The notes beneath the pieces are model-generated. The model was given only the letters and a program-made list of their open reading frames with translations. It had not been told where the DNA came from and did not search any database. Shown here in pieces: positions 23,904 through 32,374 of a DNA stretch of 64,000 nt. The DNA lies in NCBI GenBank assembly GCA_030428945.1, contig JAUIEC010000001.1:406438-470437 (forward strand), in the 5' to 3' direction. Origin of the DNA: Phycisphaerae bacterium. GTDB lineage: Bacteria; Planctomycetota; Phycisphaerae; UBA1845; Fen-1342. The position numbers and the translations under genes are program-made. The number at the start of each line of letters is the position of its first letter. Within the stretch, counting starts at the first letter, position 1.

Positions 23904-26671
23904 TCGGCCTGCTGCTGGCGTGTCTGGCCGTCGCGGCCCCGGCGGATCAGGCCGCCGTGACCGTGCTGACCGGGTTCGAGGACAACAGCGTCGCCCTGCG
24001 GATCAACGACACCCGCAACGTGCGGGCCAGCGACTGCACGATTACGCCGGCCGGCATTCCCGCCCGGGCGCAGCGCTCGATCAAGCTCGAAATCGGGGCG
24101 ACCGTCGCCAACGCCCAGGCCGGGTGCGGCCTGCTGTTTCAGAACGCGACCCCGTTCGCCCAGGCCGATCGCGTCGCCGCCTATGTCTGCCTGTACGACG
24201 GCGAGGTCAGCTTCGCGTTTCGCGTGCAGGATGCCCGCGGCGTGCTCTTCGAAACGCCGTACCAGACCGTCAAGCAGCACGCCCAGTTCGTCCGCGTGGC
24301 CGCGGCGCTGTCCGACCGGCAACTCAGGCCCGTCGACGGCGGAAGCGCCAGCCCGACCTGGCCGATCGAAATCGAGGGCTTCTCGGTCCGAACCCCGACC
24401 GTCGGGCGCCAGGTGGTCTACATCGACGACCTTGAGGTCGAGCACCAGGTCAGCACGGTTGAACTCGTCCGCGGCGATTTCCTGTTCGACCAGCCGACGC
24501 ATCTGTACGAACCGGGTCGCACGGTGGGGGCGACCCTGCGACTCGAGAATCGCTCACGCGAGTCGGCCCTGCGACTGGAAGTCGATCTGAAACTGTACGA
24601 CTCGCGCGAGATGGTCCTCGGCAGCGAACGCACCACCGTCAACCTGCCTCGCAGCGGAATCGACTACCGCTCGTTCCAGGATGTGGTCCTGCGGCAGCGC
24701 CTCAGCGAACCCGGCCTCTATCGGATTGATGCCAGCGTTCGGGCCTCCGGATGGCCCCGTCCGGCCAGGTTCTCCAGTTCGATCGCGGCGCTGCCCAGCA
24801 ACCGCGCACTGCCCCGCGGCCGCGAGACCTTCTACGGCATCCGCACCAACGCCCTCCGCGAATCGGGCGACGGGCAGATTCTGGAACTGGAACTCGCCAA
24901 CGAAATCGGCGCGCAACTGCTCGCGATCGATGTCGCCTGGGCTGACCTCGAACCGGTCCGCGGCGAGTACCGCTTCAGCGAGACCGACCTCGAACGCGTC
25001 GTCCGCGCCGCGCACGAACGCGGCATCGACATCTGCCTGGTCCTGCACGACGAACCCGGCTGGTTGCCGGTCGAAGCGGCCACCCGGCTCGAACGGCAGG
25101 GCCTGCTGATGGAGGCCGCCTCGAAGTACTTCGGCACCCGCGTGTCCTTCTTCCAGGCCTGCCCCGGCGGCAGCCAGCAGAACCCGGCCGAGACGGCCCG
25201 CCAGTTGCAGACCTACCTGCGCGAGTCCGGCTCGCGGGCAACCGTGCTGGCGGCCCCGAAGCCCCTGGGAGGCGCCGACACGCCCGTGGCCGATGTCGCC
25301 GAGGTGCTCGAACCGGCCGCCAACGGGGACTGGCGCAAACTGCTGCCCGCCCGCAGCAGTGCCGAGAACGGCCGGGATCGCCTGCTGGTCCGGTCCGCCC
25401 CGCTGACCGACGCCGGCCGCCTCGACGATGCGGTCGCGGTGCTCGAAACCCTGCTCGCCGCCGCCGAACACGGTCTTGGCGGCGTGCTCTGGTTTGATCT
25501 GCGTGACGATACGGCCGACCCACGTTTCACCGAGAACATGCGCGGGCTCGTCGCCCGCGACTTCAGCCCGAAGATGCCGCTGGTCGGCTACGCCACCGCC
25601 GTCGGCATGCTGCACGGACTCCGTCACGTCGGCCCGCTGCCGAACGCCCCGGCCGAGTTTCACTCCGCCCTGTTCGTTGGCGCCGAACGGCAGGTCGCCA
25701 TCCTGCTGCCACGCCCCAACACCCTGCTGCCCGGCCTGCTCGCGCCCGTCACCGGCACGGCCGGAAAGCTGCAGCCCGTCGACTTCGAGCGCCGCCAGCG
25801 TGACACCCTCGGCGGCGAATCCACCCCGCAGCTTGTTCAGACGATCGAGCGGCCGATGTTCCTCTCGTTCACGGCCGAGCGGGCCCTCGCCGATCCGGTC
25901 CTGAGCCTTGCCCGGCAGCCCTGGCTTCAACTGCCCGCCACCGTCCTGCTGGCCGACAAGGCCGCGTTCACCGTTCGGCTCGAAGCGCCGCGGGCGCTCA
26001 GTCGCGGCCGCAGCCGGATTCAGCTCGTGCTGCCGCGGTCGGCGCCGGTCGATGCGTCGCTGTCCAGCCGGCGGCTGTCCGCGCAGCCCGGCGACGTGCT
26101 GGAAATCCCGGTCGAACTGACCCGGACCGGCGAGCAGGTCTGGTTCGAGCCGCTGACGGCGACGGTTCGCGTCACGGTCGAGGGCGAACGGATCGACATC
26201 CCGCTGCACATTCAGCCGGTCGGCGCGGTAGGGGCCGAGATGGCACCTCTGGCCGAAATGCCCAATCCCGAGGACGACAGCACCTGTCGGCTGTCGGCCG
26301 CCTGGACGGGGCAGTCGCTGCAACTGGAGTTCCGTGCGCCCCGTCGCGTGCTGAAGGGGTCGGTCCTGCAGGTGCTGCTGGTGGCCGAGGGAGAGCGGAC
26401 GGGATCGCCGGTATCGATTCCGGAGCCGTGGACCGAGCGCAAGCGTGGGCAGGAGGTGAAGCTGCCGGCCGGGTGGAACTGGACCTGCAGCGGCGAAGGG
26501 GAGCAGGCCACGTGTCGTCTGACGGTGACGGCGGAGGCGTTGGGCGGTGGGGGTCTTGGCGGTCGGCTGCGGCTCGGCGTGACGCTGAGCGAGCCGAGCG
26601 GGCTGTTTGCGGGGCGGGTGTGGCGTCTGGGGACGCTGTCGGAGCCGGCCTGGCTGACGCGCGTCCGATAA
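23900..26671 (+). CDS. Secreted glycosidase-like (GH-A clan) protein, possible CTG start
   Basis: About 923 aa. The frame has no ATG, GTG or TTG near the signal-like segment LIGLLLACLAVAAPADQ; the only plausible initiator is CTG 23900, overlapping the previous stop as CTGA. The first domain (about 18-190) is a ConA-like sandwich, then an Ig-like module (LYEPGRTVGATLRLENRSRESA). Next is a TIM-barrel-like region around 310-560: GIRTNALRESGDGQILELELANEIG, DVAWADLEPVRGEYRFSETDLERVVRAAHERGIDICLVL and VLWFDLRDD, the layout of GH-A clan glycosidases. The catalytic acids cannot be assigned with certainty. C-terminal beta sandwiches follow. If CTG is not used, translation may depend on frameshifting from upstream. 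Confidence 0.6.
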   Translation: MIGLLLACLAVAAPADQAAVTVLTGFEDNSVALRINDTRNVRASDCTITPAGIPARAQRSIKLEIGATVANAQAGCGLLFQNATPFAQADRVAAYVCLYDGEVSFAFRVQDARGVLFETPYQTVKQHAQFVRVAAALSDRQLRPVDGGSASPTWPIEIEGFSVRTPTVGRQVVYIDDLEVEHQVSTVELVRGDFLFDQPTHLYEPGRTVGATLRLENRSRESALRLEVDLKLYDSREMVLGSERTTVNLPRSGIDYRSFQDVVLRQRLSEPGLYRIDASVRASGWPRPARFSSSIAALPSNRALPRGRETFYGIRTNALRESGDGQILELELANEIGAQLLAIDVAWADLEPVRGEYRFSETDLERVVRAAHERGIDICLVLHDEPGWLPVEAATRLERQGLLMEAASKYFGTRVSFFQACPGGSQQNPAETARQLQTYLRESGSRATVLAAPKPLGGADTPVADVAEVLEPAANGDWRKLLPARSSAENGRDRLLVRSAPLTDAGRLDDAVAVLETLLAAAEHGLGGVLWFDLRDDTADPRFTENMRGLVARDFSPKMPLVGYATAVGMLHGLRHVGPLPNAPAEFHSALFVGAERQVAILLPRPNTLLPGLLAPVTGTAGKLQPVDFERRQRDTLGGESTPQLVQTIERPMFLSFTAERALADPVLSLARQPWLQLPATVLLADKAAFTVRLEAPRALSRGRSRIQLVLPRSAPVDASLSSRRLSAQPGDVLEIPVELTRTGEQVWFEPLTATVRVTVEGERIDIPLHIQPVGAVGAEMAPLAEMPNPEDDSTCRLSAAWTGQSLQLEFRAPRRVLKGSVLQVLLVAEGERTGSPVSIPEPWTERKRGQEVKLPAGWNWTCSGEGEQATCRLTVTAEALGGGGLGGRLRLGVTLSEPSGLFAGRVWRLGTLSEPAWLTRVR

Positions 26672-26680
26672 TCTTGCGAT

Positions 26681-27071
26681 CCCGGTAAAAAAAGAGGGTG
26701 AATCCAATCGTTTGTTGTCCTTAGGGGCAGGGTTGGGTTTCGAGCGAGGGATGCCATCGAAGGCGGAGCGCTTACGCGTCTGTCTTGATGGCCTAAGGAC
26801 GTACCAAACGCGGGATTCACCCATGGGGTCTTTGCCGGTGGGTACGGCCGACAAAGGCGTTGGTTGCACTGGTCCAGGCATCCTTGCCGGACCAGCGCGA
26901 GACGGTCGAAGCAGGCCCATCCTTGGGCAGCGTTACCGACCGGGATCCACAAGTTGTCAAACAGCATCGTGAATCAGTGGGTAACCTGTGGAAAGGCTGT
27001 CTAAAGCCACTGGATTCACGCCCTTAACATCGGAAATCATAACGCAGATTATCAGGGTTGCCCGGTAAAAA
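26681..27071. other. Structured non-coding segment with two large hairpins, flanked by an 11-bp direct repeat
   Basis: No protein gene is supported between 26672 and 27266. An imperfect stem of about 30 bp pairs 26696-26728 with 26791-26822 (outer 10 bp perfect, GGGTGAATCC against GGATTCACCC). A second hairpin pairs 26969-26980 with 27007-27019 (GTGAATC-AGTGG with CCACT-GGATTCAC). The segment lies between copies of CCCGGTAAAAA at 26681 and 27061. It is less GC-rich than its surroundings. It could be a small RNA, a miniature mobile element or a regulatory leader; none is recognised. Confidence 0.5.
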
Positions 27072-27266
27072 TGGATCTTTAGGCGGGTTGCGCGGTAGAT
27101 AAACTGGGTAGTCTGAGAGCTAGGGCCGATGCTGATACCAGATATGGTGTCCCCGGCTGCAATCCAACGCAACTATATGTGTCGGAATTGTGATTCAATC
27201 AAGAATTGAAATCTGTCAAGAATGGCAGAAAATCGTCGCAAATGCTGCGCAGTACTCACCTTTGGG

Positions 27267-27800
27267 TTACGGGGACAAGTTGCCGTGCGGCACCTGGCGA
27301 CGGTACTTCAGCAGCGTCAGGTAGTTCTCACCGCGATAGCGGGCCACCTTGGCCGTGATGAAGAAATCGTCCGCGCCCATCTCCGCCTCACGCTCCATCG
27401 CCTCCAGCAGCCCGTTCTTGTTCAACGGCAGCGGACGTGAAAAGCGGGCGTCGTCGGTCGCGGCGAAACGGAAGGTCGACGTGCTGTCACTCAGCAGCAG
27501 ACGCCCCGGGCGATCCACGATCAGCGTCCCCTCGAGGATCAGCGTGCTGTTCCGCAGCGCACGCGGGCCGGACAGGCTCGGCGAGGCCGCTTCGGCCCGA
27601 CCCGGGTCCGTCGGCAGGATCCGCGTCGGACGCTCCTCCTCCTGGAGCAGTTCCCGGTAGATCTCGGCCTGGGTCGGATTGCGCGGATCCACGGCCGGCT
27701 GGCTGGTGACCGGCGGGGCGTCGACCACCGGCTCGCCCGGGGGCTGCTGCGGGACGGCGAGAATCAGTGCGATCGCGACGAGAGGGGCGTGAGCGGTCAT
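27267..27800 (-). CDS. Small secreted/periplasmic protein of unknown function
   Basis: 177 aa. GGAG lies 9 bp before ATG 27800. MTAHAPLVAIALILAVPQ is a signal peptide. A Pro-rich linker (about 18-45) precedes a compact domain with beta strands (ALRNSTLILEGTLIVDRPGRLLLSDSTSTFRF) and ending ENYLTLLKYRRQVPHGNLSP. Similar short proteins with the STLILEG-x-LI-x-R-x-GRL phrase occur beside envelope genes in planctomycetes. Function unknown. Confidence 0.65.
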   Translation of the reverse strand: MTAHAPLVAIALILAVPQQPPGEPVVDAPPVTSQPAVDPRNPTQAEIYRELLQEEERPTRILPTDPGRAEAASPSLSGPRALRNSTLILEGTLIVDRPGRLLLSDSTSTFRFAATDDARFSRPLPLNKNGLLEAMEREAEMGADDFFITAKVARYRGENYLTLLKYRRQVPHGNLSP

Positions 27801-27913
27801 CTGTCATTCTCCGAACGGGCACCGGCCGGGGCGCCATCCCTGGCAACTCACCGTAAGCCAGCATGCGTAAGGTAACCGATAGATACAGGATGGACAGTCC
27901 CGGAGCTTCCTCG

Positions 27914-28564
27914 ATGAAACAGGTCGTCATCGTCGGTGCCAGCGGCCTCGGCCAACTGGTCCACGACATCCTGCTGCACGATCCATCGGTATCCGTCGCG
28001 GGCTTCCTCGACTCGAATCCGACCCTGCACGGCACGACGGTCGACGGCAAGCGGGTCTGGGGAGGACTCGAGCAGATCCAGCGCCTTCGCTGGCAGGGAC
28101 TGACGCACGCGGTCGTCGCGATCGGCATCAACCCCACCCGCCGCGCGATGGCTGAACGGCTCGAAGCCGAAGGGCTGCAGTTGTACTCGGCGATTCATCC
28201 GCAGGCGGCGCTGGCCCGCTCGGTCCGGCTGGGGCGACACGTCATCATCGGCGCGGGCGTGCGGGTCTGCGTGCATGCCACCATCGCGGATCACGTCGTG
28301 CTGTCGGCCGGTTCGATTGTCGAGCACGACAACGTCGTGGAGGCGGGGGCGTTCCTGCATCCGGCCGTCCGGCTGGCGGGCGGTGTCTCGATCGGTGCGG
28401 ACGCGGTGCTGGAGATCGGGGCGAGCGTGATTCCGGGCGTCTCGATCGGGGCCGGCGCCCGGGTCGGGGCGGGCTCGATCGTCATTCGCGACATCGCGCC
28501 GACTGAGCAGGCCGCGGGGGTTCCAGCCCGCAGCAAGGCTGCGGTTGCCGCCCGGCAGGCTTGA
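27914..28564 (+). CDS. NeuD/PglD-type sugar O/N-acyltransferase
   Basis: 216 aa from ATG 27914 (MKQVVIVGASGLGQLVHDIL), the normal start of the family. The N-terminal Rossmann-like subdomain (2-90) binds the nucleotide-sugar substrate: VVIVGASGLG, VAGFLDSN, AVVAIGINPTRR. From about 95 on it is a left-handed beta helix of hexapeptide repeats (LGRHVIIGAGVRVC, VSIGADAVLEIGASVIPGVSIGAGARVGAGSIV), with His134 in SIVEHDNVV as the likely catalytic base. Relatives acetylate sialic acid (NeuD) or UDP-diamino-sugars (PglD) in surface-glycan synthesis. The sugar cannot be told, and no other glycan gene is adjacent. Confidence 0.87.
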   Translation: MKQVVIVGASGLGQLVHDILLHDPSVSVAGFLDSNPTLHGTTVDGKRVWGGLEQIQRLRWQGLTHAVVAIGINPTRRAMAERLEAEGLQLYSAIHPQAALARSVRLGRHVIIGAGVRVCVHATIADHVVLSAGSIVEHDNVVEAGAFLHPAVRLAGGVSIGADAVLEIGASVIPGVSIGAGARVGAGSIVIRDIAPTEQAAGVPARSKAAVAARQA

Positions 28565-28571
28565 CGTCGAC

Positions 28572-28868
28572 ACAGGCGGGACGCCTGTGCCACACCCCCC
28601 CAGATGCCACATGTCTGCTGATCGAACACAGGCGGGACGCCTGTGCCACATCCCCCCCCAGATGCCACATGTCTGCTGATCGACACAGGCGGGACGCCTG
28701 TGCCACACCCCCCAGATGCCACATGTCTGCTGATCGACACGGGTGGGAGGCCTGTGCCACAACCCCCAGATGCCACGTGTCTGCTGATCGAACACAGGCG
28801 GGACGCCTGTGCCACAACCTGAATGCCACATGGCTCCCGGTCGACACCGGTGGGAGGCCTGTGTCACA
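28572..28868. repeat. Tandem array of six hairpins, ~56-bp period
   Basis: Six copies of a 23-bp core with perfect stem ACAGGCG-GGA-CGCCTGT plus GCCACA (at 28572, 28628, 28685, 28739 variant, 28794, 28844 variant), separated by a nearly constant spacer (CCCCCCAGATGCCACATG and TGTCTGCTGATCGA). The fourth and sixth copies carry compensatory-looking changes (GGGTGGGAGGCCTGTG). The core is identical to one in the 11.5-12.3 kb repeat. Spacers are conserved, so this is not CRISPR. Nothing else is seen from 28565 to 28972. Confidence 0.92.
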
Positions 28869-28972
28869 CCTGAGTGGATCCGGCCCCGCGGTTTTCCCGC
28901 TTCGGGAGTTCCCTGTTCGCATCCGGGTTCCGGGCTTAGACTTAGCCGCGTACGTTCTAACTGGAAGCATGT

Positions 28973-31183
28973 ATGGGTTCCTCGCGGGTACTGCGGGCAT
29001 TTCTGTTTACCGACATCGTCGATGCGACTGCGTTGAAGCAGCGACTCGGTGACGCCCGCGGTGCCGGTGCGATCGAGGCCCACGACAAGATCTTTCGCGA
29101 ACTGCTCCGCGCGCATGGCGGGCAGGAGCATGAGAACCCCGGCGACGGCTTCTTTGCCTCGTTCGAACTGCCCTCCGATGCCCTCCAGATGGCACTCGCC
29201 TTTCAACAGCGACTGCACGGGCTGCAACTGGCCGAACCGCTCCAGATCCGGGCCGGCGTCCACATGGGCGAGACGGTCCGCGTCGAACAGGGCGACCGCG
29301 ACGGCAAACTGCTCGGGCTCGCGATCGACACGACCGCCCGCGTGATGGGGCTCGCGCTCCCCGGCCAGGTCCTGCTGACCCGACATGCGTTCGACTCGGT
29401 CCGCCAGCAGGTCGTCGAGGGCGAGAACGGGGCACCGATCACCTGGCTGGCGCACGGCCAGTACCTGTTCAAGGGCGTCCGCGATCCGCTTGAGGTCTTC
29501 GAGGCCGGCATCGAGAACATCTCGCCGCTGTGCCCCCCGGCCGAGTCCGACAAGGCCCAGCGGATGCTCGCGCCCGGCGACGAGGAGACCCTCGGCTGGC
29601 GCCCGGCCGTCGGCCTGCCGGTGCCCGGCCGGGACAGTTGGGAACTCGAGCGCAAGCTGGGCGAAGGCAGCTTCGGCGAAGTCTGGCTCGCCAAGCACGC
29701 CGAGACCAAGTACGTCCGGACCTTCAAGTTCTGCTACCAGGCCGACCGGCTGCGCAGCCTGAAGCGTGAGCTGAAGCTCTTCCGGCTGATGGCCGAGGCC
29801 CTCGGGGATCGCAAGGACATCGCCCGCCTGTACGAGGTCAGTCTGCGCGAGCCGCCGTACTTCCTCGAGATGGAATACACGCCGGGGGGCAACCTGGCCG
29901 AGTGGGCCGCCAAGCAGGGCGGGATCGACAAGGTTCCGCTGGACCAGCGGCTGGAACTGATCGCGCAGATCGGCGGGGCCCTGGCGGCGGCGCATTCGAT
30001 CGGCGTGATCCACAAGGACGTCAAGCCCGCCAACGTGCTGATTCACGAGGAGCGCGACGGCCGCCTGCAGGCCCGGCTGACGGACTTCGGCATCGGTGAA
30101 CTGCTCGACAAGCAGAAGCTCGTCGACATGAACATGTCCGTCTCGGTCTTCGCCGAGCCCCTGATGGATGCCGACACCTACGGCACGATGACCGGAACAC
30201 GCATGTACGTCGCGCCCGAGTTCATGGCCGGGCAGCCGGCCTCGGTCCGGACCGATGTCTTCGCGCTCGGCGTGCTGCTGTTCCAGATGGTCGTCGGCGA
30301 CCTGCGGCGTCCGATCGCGCACGGCTGGGAGCGGGACGTCGAGGACGAACTGCTGCGCGAAGACATCGCCGACTGCGTGGCCGGCAATCCCGATGACCGG
30401 ATCGCCTCGCCGCTGGTGCTGGTCGATCGTCTGCGGACGCTCGATCGTCGCCGCGAGCGGCGGGCCGCCGAGCAGCGCGTATCCGAGCAGAACCGGCGTC
30501 GACGGCGCCTGCTGATGGTCTCGAGCGCGTTCCTGGTCCTGTTCGCCGCCGTAGCGGCCGCGTTCGGGGCGGCGTACTGGCGTTCGAACGAGCAGGTCCG
30601 CCAGGAGCGGGTGGCCCGCGAGAAGGCCGAGCAGGACCTGGTCCAGGCGATCGAGGCGCGGGACGGCGCGATCGCCGCGCGGGCCCGGCTGGAGCGCCTC
30701 GGACGCGAGCGGGTGGCCGAGACGCAGCAGCGCGACGCGCTGCTCCGGGACCTGCAGCGCGAAGTGGATGGTCTGCGGGCCGGGGCCGAACAGGCGGACG
30801 CGCAGGCCGAGGCGGTCCGCCGGCACCTGCAACGCGAAGAGCGCGTCGTGGCCGGCTGGCGCGAGGTGCTGACCGCGGCGCTGGCGGCGGACTCCGCTTC
30901 CGCGCTGGCGCTGCTGGATCGCTTTGCGGCCACGCTCGAGGCGCAGCCGCCGACGGAACTGCTCGGCAACGTGGACGGCTACCTTCTGCTGGCGGACCTG
31001 TACCTGGTGGCGGGGGAGACGTCGCGGGCGCGGGAGCAGGCGATCGTCGCCAAGACGCAGATGGACAAGGCGGGGCGCGACGCGATGCTGGCCGCCCGCG
31101 ATGACGTTCTGCGCCTGGCGGAGATCTTCGACCGGCTGGGCGACGCCCTGCGTGCGACCGAACTGCGTGAGCGGGTCGAGTGA
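28973..31183 (+). CDS. Class III nucleotide cyclase fused to a Ser/Thr protein kinase, membrane-anchored
   Basis: 736 aa. Residues 8-180 form a class III cyclase homology domain: FLFTDIVDAT with metal Asp14, PGDGFFASF with metal Asp58, and ARVMGLALPGQVLL with Arg123. The adenine-specifying Lys before GDG is Glu, and the transition-state Asn is Asp119, so it may be degenerate or use another nucleotide. The kinase (about 223-475) has GEGSFGEVW (230-238), Lys252, HKDVKPANVL (347-356), DFG (371-373) and VAPEF. One membrane span (about 513-535) is followed by a coiled coil and a helical C-terminus. The cyclase domain is on the cytosolic side with the kinase. Probably a signalling sensor; ligand and target unknown. 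Confidence 0.88.
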   Translation: MGSSRVLRAFLFTDIVDATALKQRLGDARGAGAIEAHDKIFRELLRAHGGQEHENPGDGFFASFELPSDALQMALAFQQRLHGLQLAEPLQIRAGVHMGETVRVEQGDRDGKLLGLAIDTTARVMGLALPGQVLLTRHAFDSVRQQVVEGENGAPITWLAHGQYLFKGVRDPLEVFEAGIENISPLCPPAESDKAQRMLAPGDEETLGWRPAVGLPVPGRDSWELERKLGEGSFGEVWLAKHAETKYVRTFKFCYQADRLRSLKRELKLFRLMAEALGDRKDIARLYEVSLREPPYFLEMEYTPGGNLAEWAAKQGGIDKVPLDQRLELIAQIGGALAAAHSIGVIHKDVKPANVLIHEERDGRLQARLTDFGIGELLDKQKLVDMNMSVSVFAEPLMDADTYGTMTGTRMYVAPEFMAGQPASVRTDVFALGVLLFQMVVGDLRRPIAHGWERDVEDELLREDIADCVAGNPDDRIASPLVLVDRLRTLDRRRERRAAEQRVSEQNRRRRRLLMVSSAFLVLFAAVAAAFGAAYWRSNEQVRQERVAREKAEQDLVQAIEARDGAIAARARLERLGRERVAETQQRDALLRDLQREVDGLRAGAEQADAQAEAVRRHLQREERVVAGWREVLTAALAADSASALALLDRFAATLEAQPPTELLGNVDGYLLLADLYLVAGETSRAREQAIVAKTQMDKAGRDAMLAARDDVLRLAEIFDRLGDALRATELRERVE

Positions 31184-31266
31184 CCGGGTTCGGGGCACCG
31201 GGGGACCCGGCGCGTTGAACGAACACGCCGCGTGTGCCGCGAGAAGGCACCGGACCGGCGGGGGGC

Positions 31267-32106
31267 TCAGCGTCCTTCGTAGAGGCGGTGTCCGAGCATG
31301 TCGTCGAGCATCGGTTCGGCCAGGATGCGCTTGACGGTCACGTCGATGTCGTACTCGATGCGGACGAACTCGATCTGGTCGACGTCGGGACCGGAGGCCT
31401 GGGCGACGAGGCCGCGGCGGGCGGCGCCGCCACCACCGCCGTCGGGGGTTTCGTCCCCGTCGGCATAGACGATCGCGTAGCTGGCCCGCGGGTCCTTGTC
31501 GCGCGGCTGGCCGACGCTGCCGACGTTGATGATCGCGCGTTCGCCTTCGAACTCGTAGTACGGCGAGTCGGCCAGTTCCTCGGGCGGGTCGAAGTAGGGG
31601 TCGTCGAGGAACACGCCCGGCTGATGCGTGTGCCCGACGAAGCACAGCTTGCCTTCCAGCCGGTCGAAGTTCGCCGTCACCTTCTGCGGATTGGTGAAGA
31701 CGTCCTCGGGGAAGATGTACTCGTTGATCGGCCGCCGCGGCGAAGCGTGCACGTACAGGATCCCGTCTTCCTGGATCCGTACCGGCAGCTTGCCGAGGAA
31801 ACCCCAGCGACGGTTTCGCGCTTCACTGTCGGCCGCCCGCTCGAGTTGCAGGCGCGTCCAGTAGGCCGCCGACTCGGCCGCCGTGTTGAAGTTGCTGGGC
31901 TCGTAGAGCACGGCGTGGTCGTGGTTGCCCATCAGGCACGCCCGGCACTTCTCCTGGACCAGGTCGATGCATTCGAGCGGGTTCGGGCCGTACCCGATCA
32001 CATCGCCCAGGCAGACGATCTCGCTGATGCCGCGCCGCTCGATGTCGGCCAGCACCGTCGTCAACGCTTCGAGATTGCCGTGGATGTCGCTGATGATCGC
32101 AAACAA
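31267..32106 (-). CDS. Calcineurin-like metallophosphoesterase
   Basis: 279 aa, starting at TTG 32106, six bases after the stop of the Trm112-like gene. Motifs: MFAIISDIHGNL (D-x-H), VCLGDVIGYGPNP (GDxxGYGP), LMGNHDHAV (GNHDHA), and CFVGHTHQPG (GHTH). This spans the binuclear metal site of the MPE family. The GDVIGYGP plus GNHD-x-A form groups it with the cytosolic YfcE/DevT-like phosphodiesterases acting on small phosphodiesters or diadenosine compounds. Substrate unknown. Probably co-transcribed with the Trm112-like gene. Confidence 0.85.
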   Translation of the reverse strand: MFAIISDIHGNLEALTTVLADIERRGISEIVCLGDVIGYGPNPLECIDLVQEKCRACLMGNHDHAVLYEPSNFNTAAESAAYWTRLQLERAADSEARNRRWGFLGKLPVRIQEDGILYVHASPRRPINEYIFPEDVFTNPQKVTANFDRLEGKLCFVGHTHQPGVFLDDPYFDPPEELADSPYYEFEGERAIINVGSVGQPRDKDPRASYAIVYADGDETPDGGGGGAARRGLVAQASGPDVDQIEFVRIEYDIDVTVKRILAEPMLDDMLGHRLYEGR

Positions 32107-32112
32107 GGGGGG

Positions 32113-32301
32113 TCAGGCCTCCGCGCCGGCGTCGGGTCGCTCGGCTTCTTCCGGGATCAGCACCGGCCAGTCCCCCTCGAAGGGGTAGCGCCGGCCGCAG
32201 GTGCCACAGACCAGGCGATTGCCGTCTTCCCGCAACGGCCCGCGGCAGTCGGCCACGGGGCAGGCCAGCAGGTCCAGGAAGCCACTCGGCAGTCGGCTCA
32301 C
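32113..32301 (-). CDS. Trm112-like/UPF0434 zinc-ribbon protein
   Basis: 62 aa from GTG 32301 with AGGAG five bases upstream. The sequence LLACPVADCRGPL ... LVCGTCGRRYPFEGDWPVLIPEEA has four cysteines and the Y-P-x-x-x-x-x-PVLIPEEA ending typical of Trm112p-like proteins. In eukaryotes and archaea these activate methyltransferases; bacterial copies often lie near lipid A or phosphoesterase genes and their role is not settled. One extra residue (Val-Ala-Asp) sits inside the first knuckle. Confidence 0.85.
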   Translation of the reverse strand: MSRLPSGFLDLLACPVADCRGPLREDGNRLVCGTCGRRYPFEGDWPVLIPEEAERPDAGAEA

Positions 32302-32374
32302 ACGAACTCCTTCCGCCCGGTTCGGGCGTCGAAGCAGGTGAGTTTAGAAGCGTGCCGGCCGGAAAGCAATCCGC

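Noticed and set aside
26941-27020. Replication origin with DnaA boxes
   Set aside because: Strings such as CCTGTGGAAA and GATCCACAA only loosely resemble TTATCCACA; there is no cluster and no dnaA/dnaN neighbour.
26690-27240. RNase P RNA or tmRNA
   Set aside because: The diagnostic strings (GAGGAAAGTCC, or tRNA-like ends with the T-loop GGTTCGA) are absent.
28572-28868. CRISPR array
   Set aside because: The regular period is real, but the spacers are nearly identical copies, the repeats are perfect hairpins with variants, and no cas gene lies nearby.
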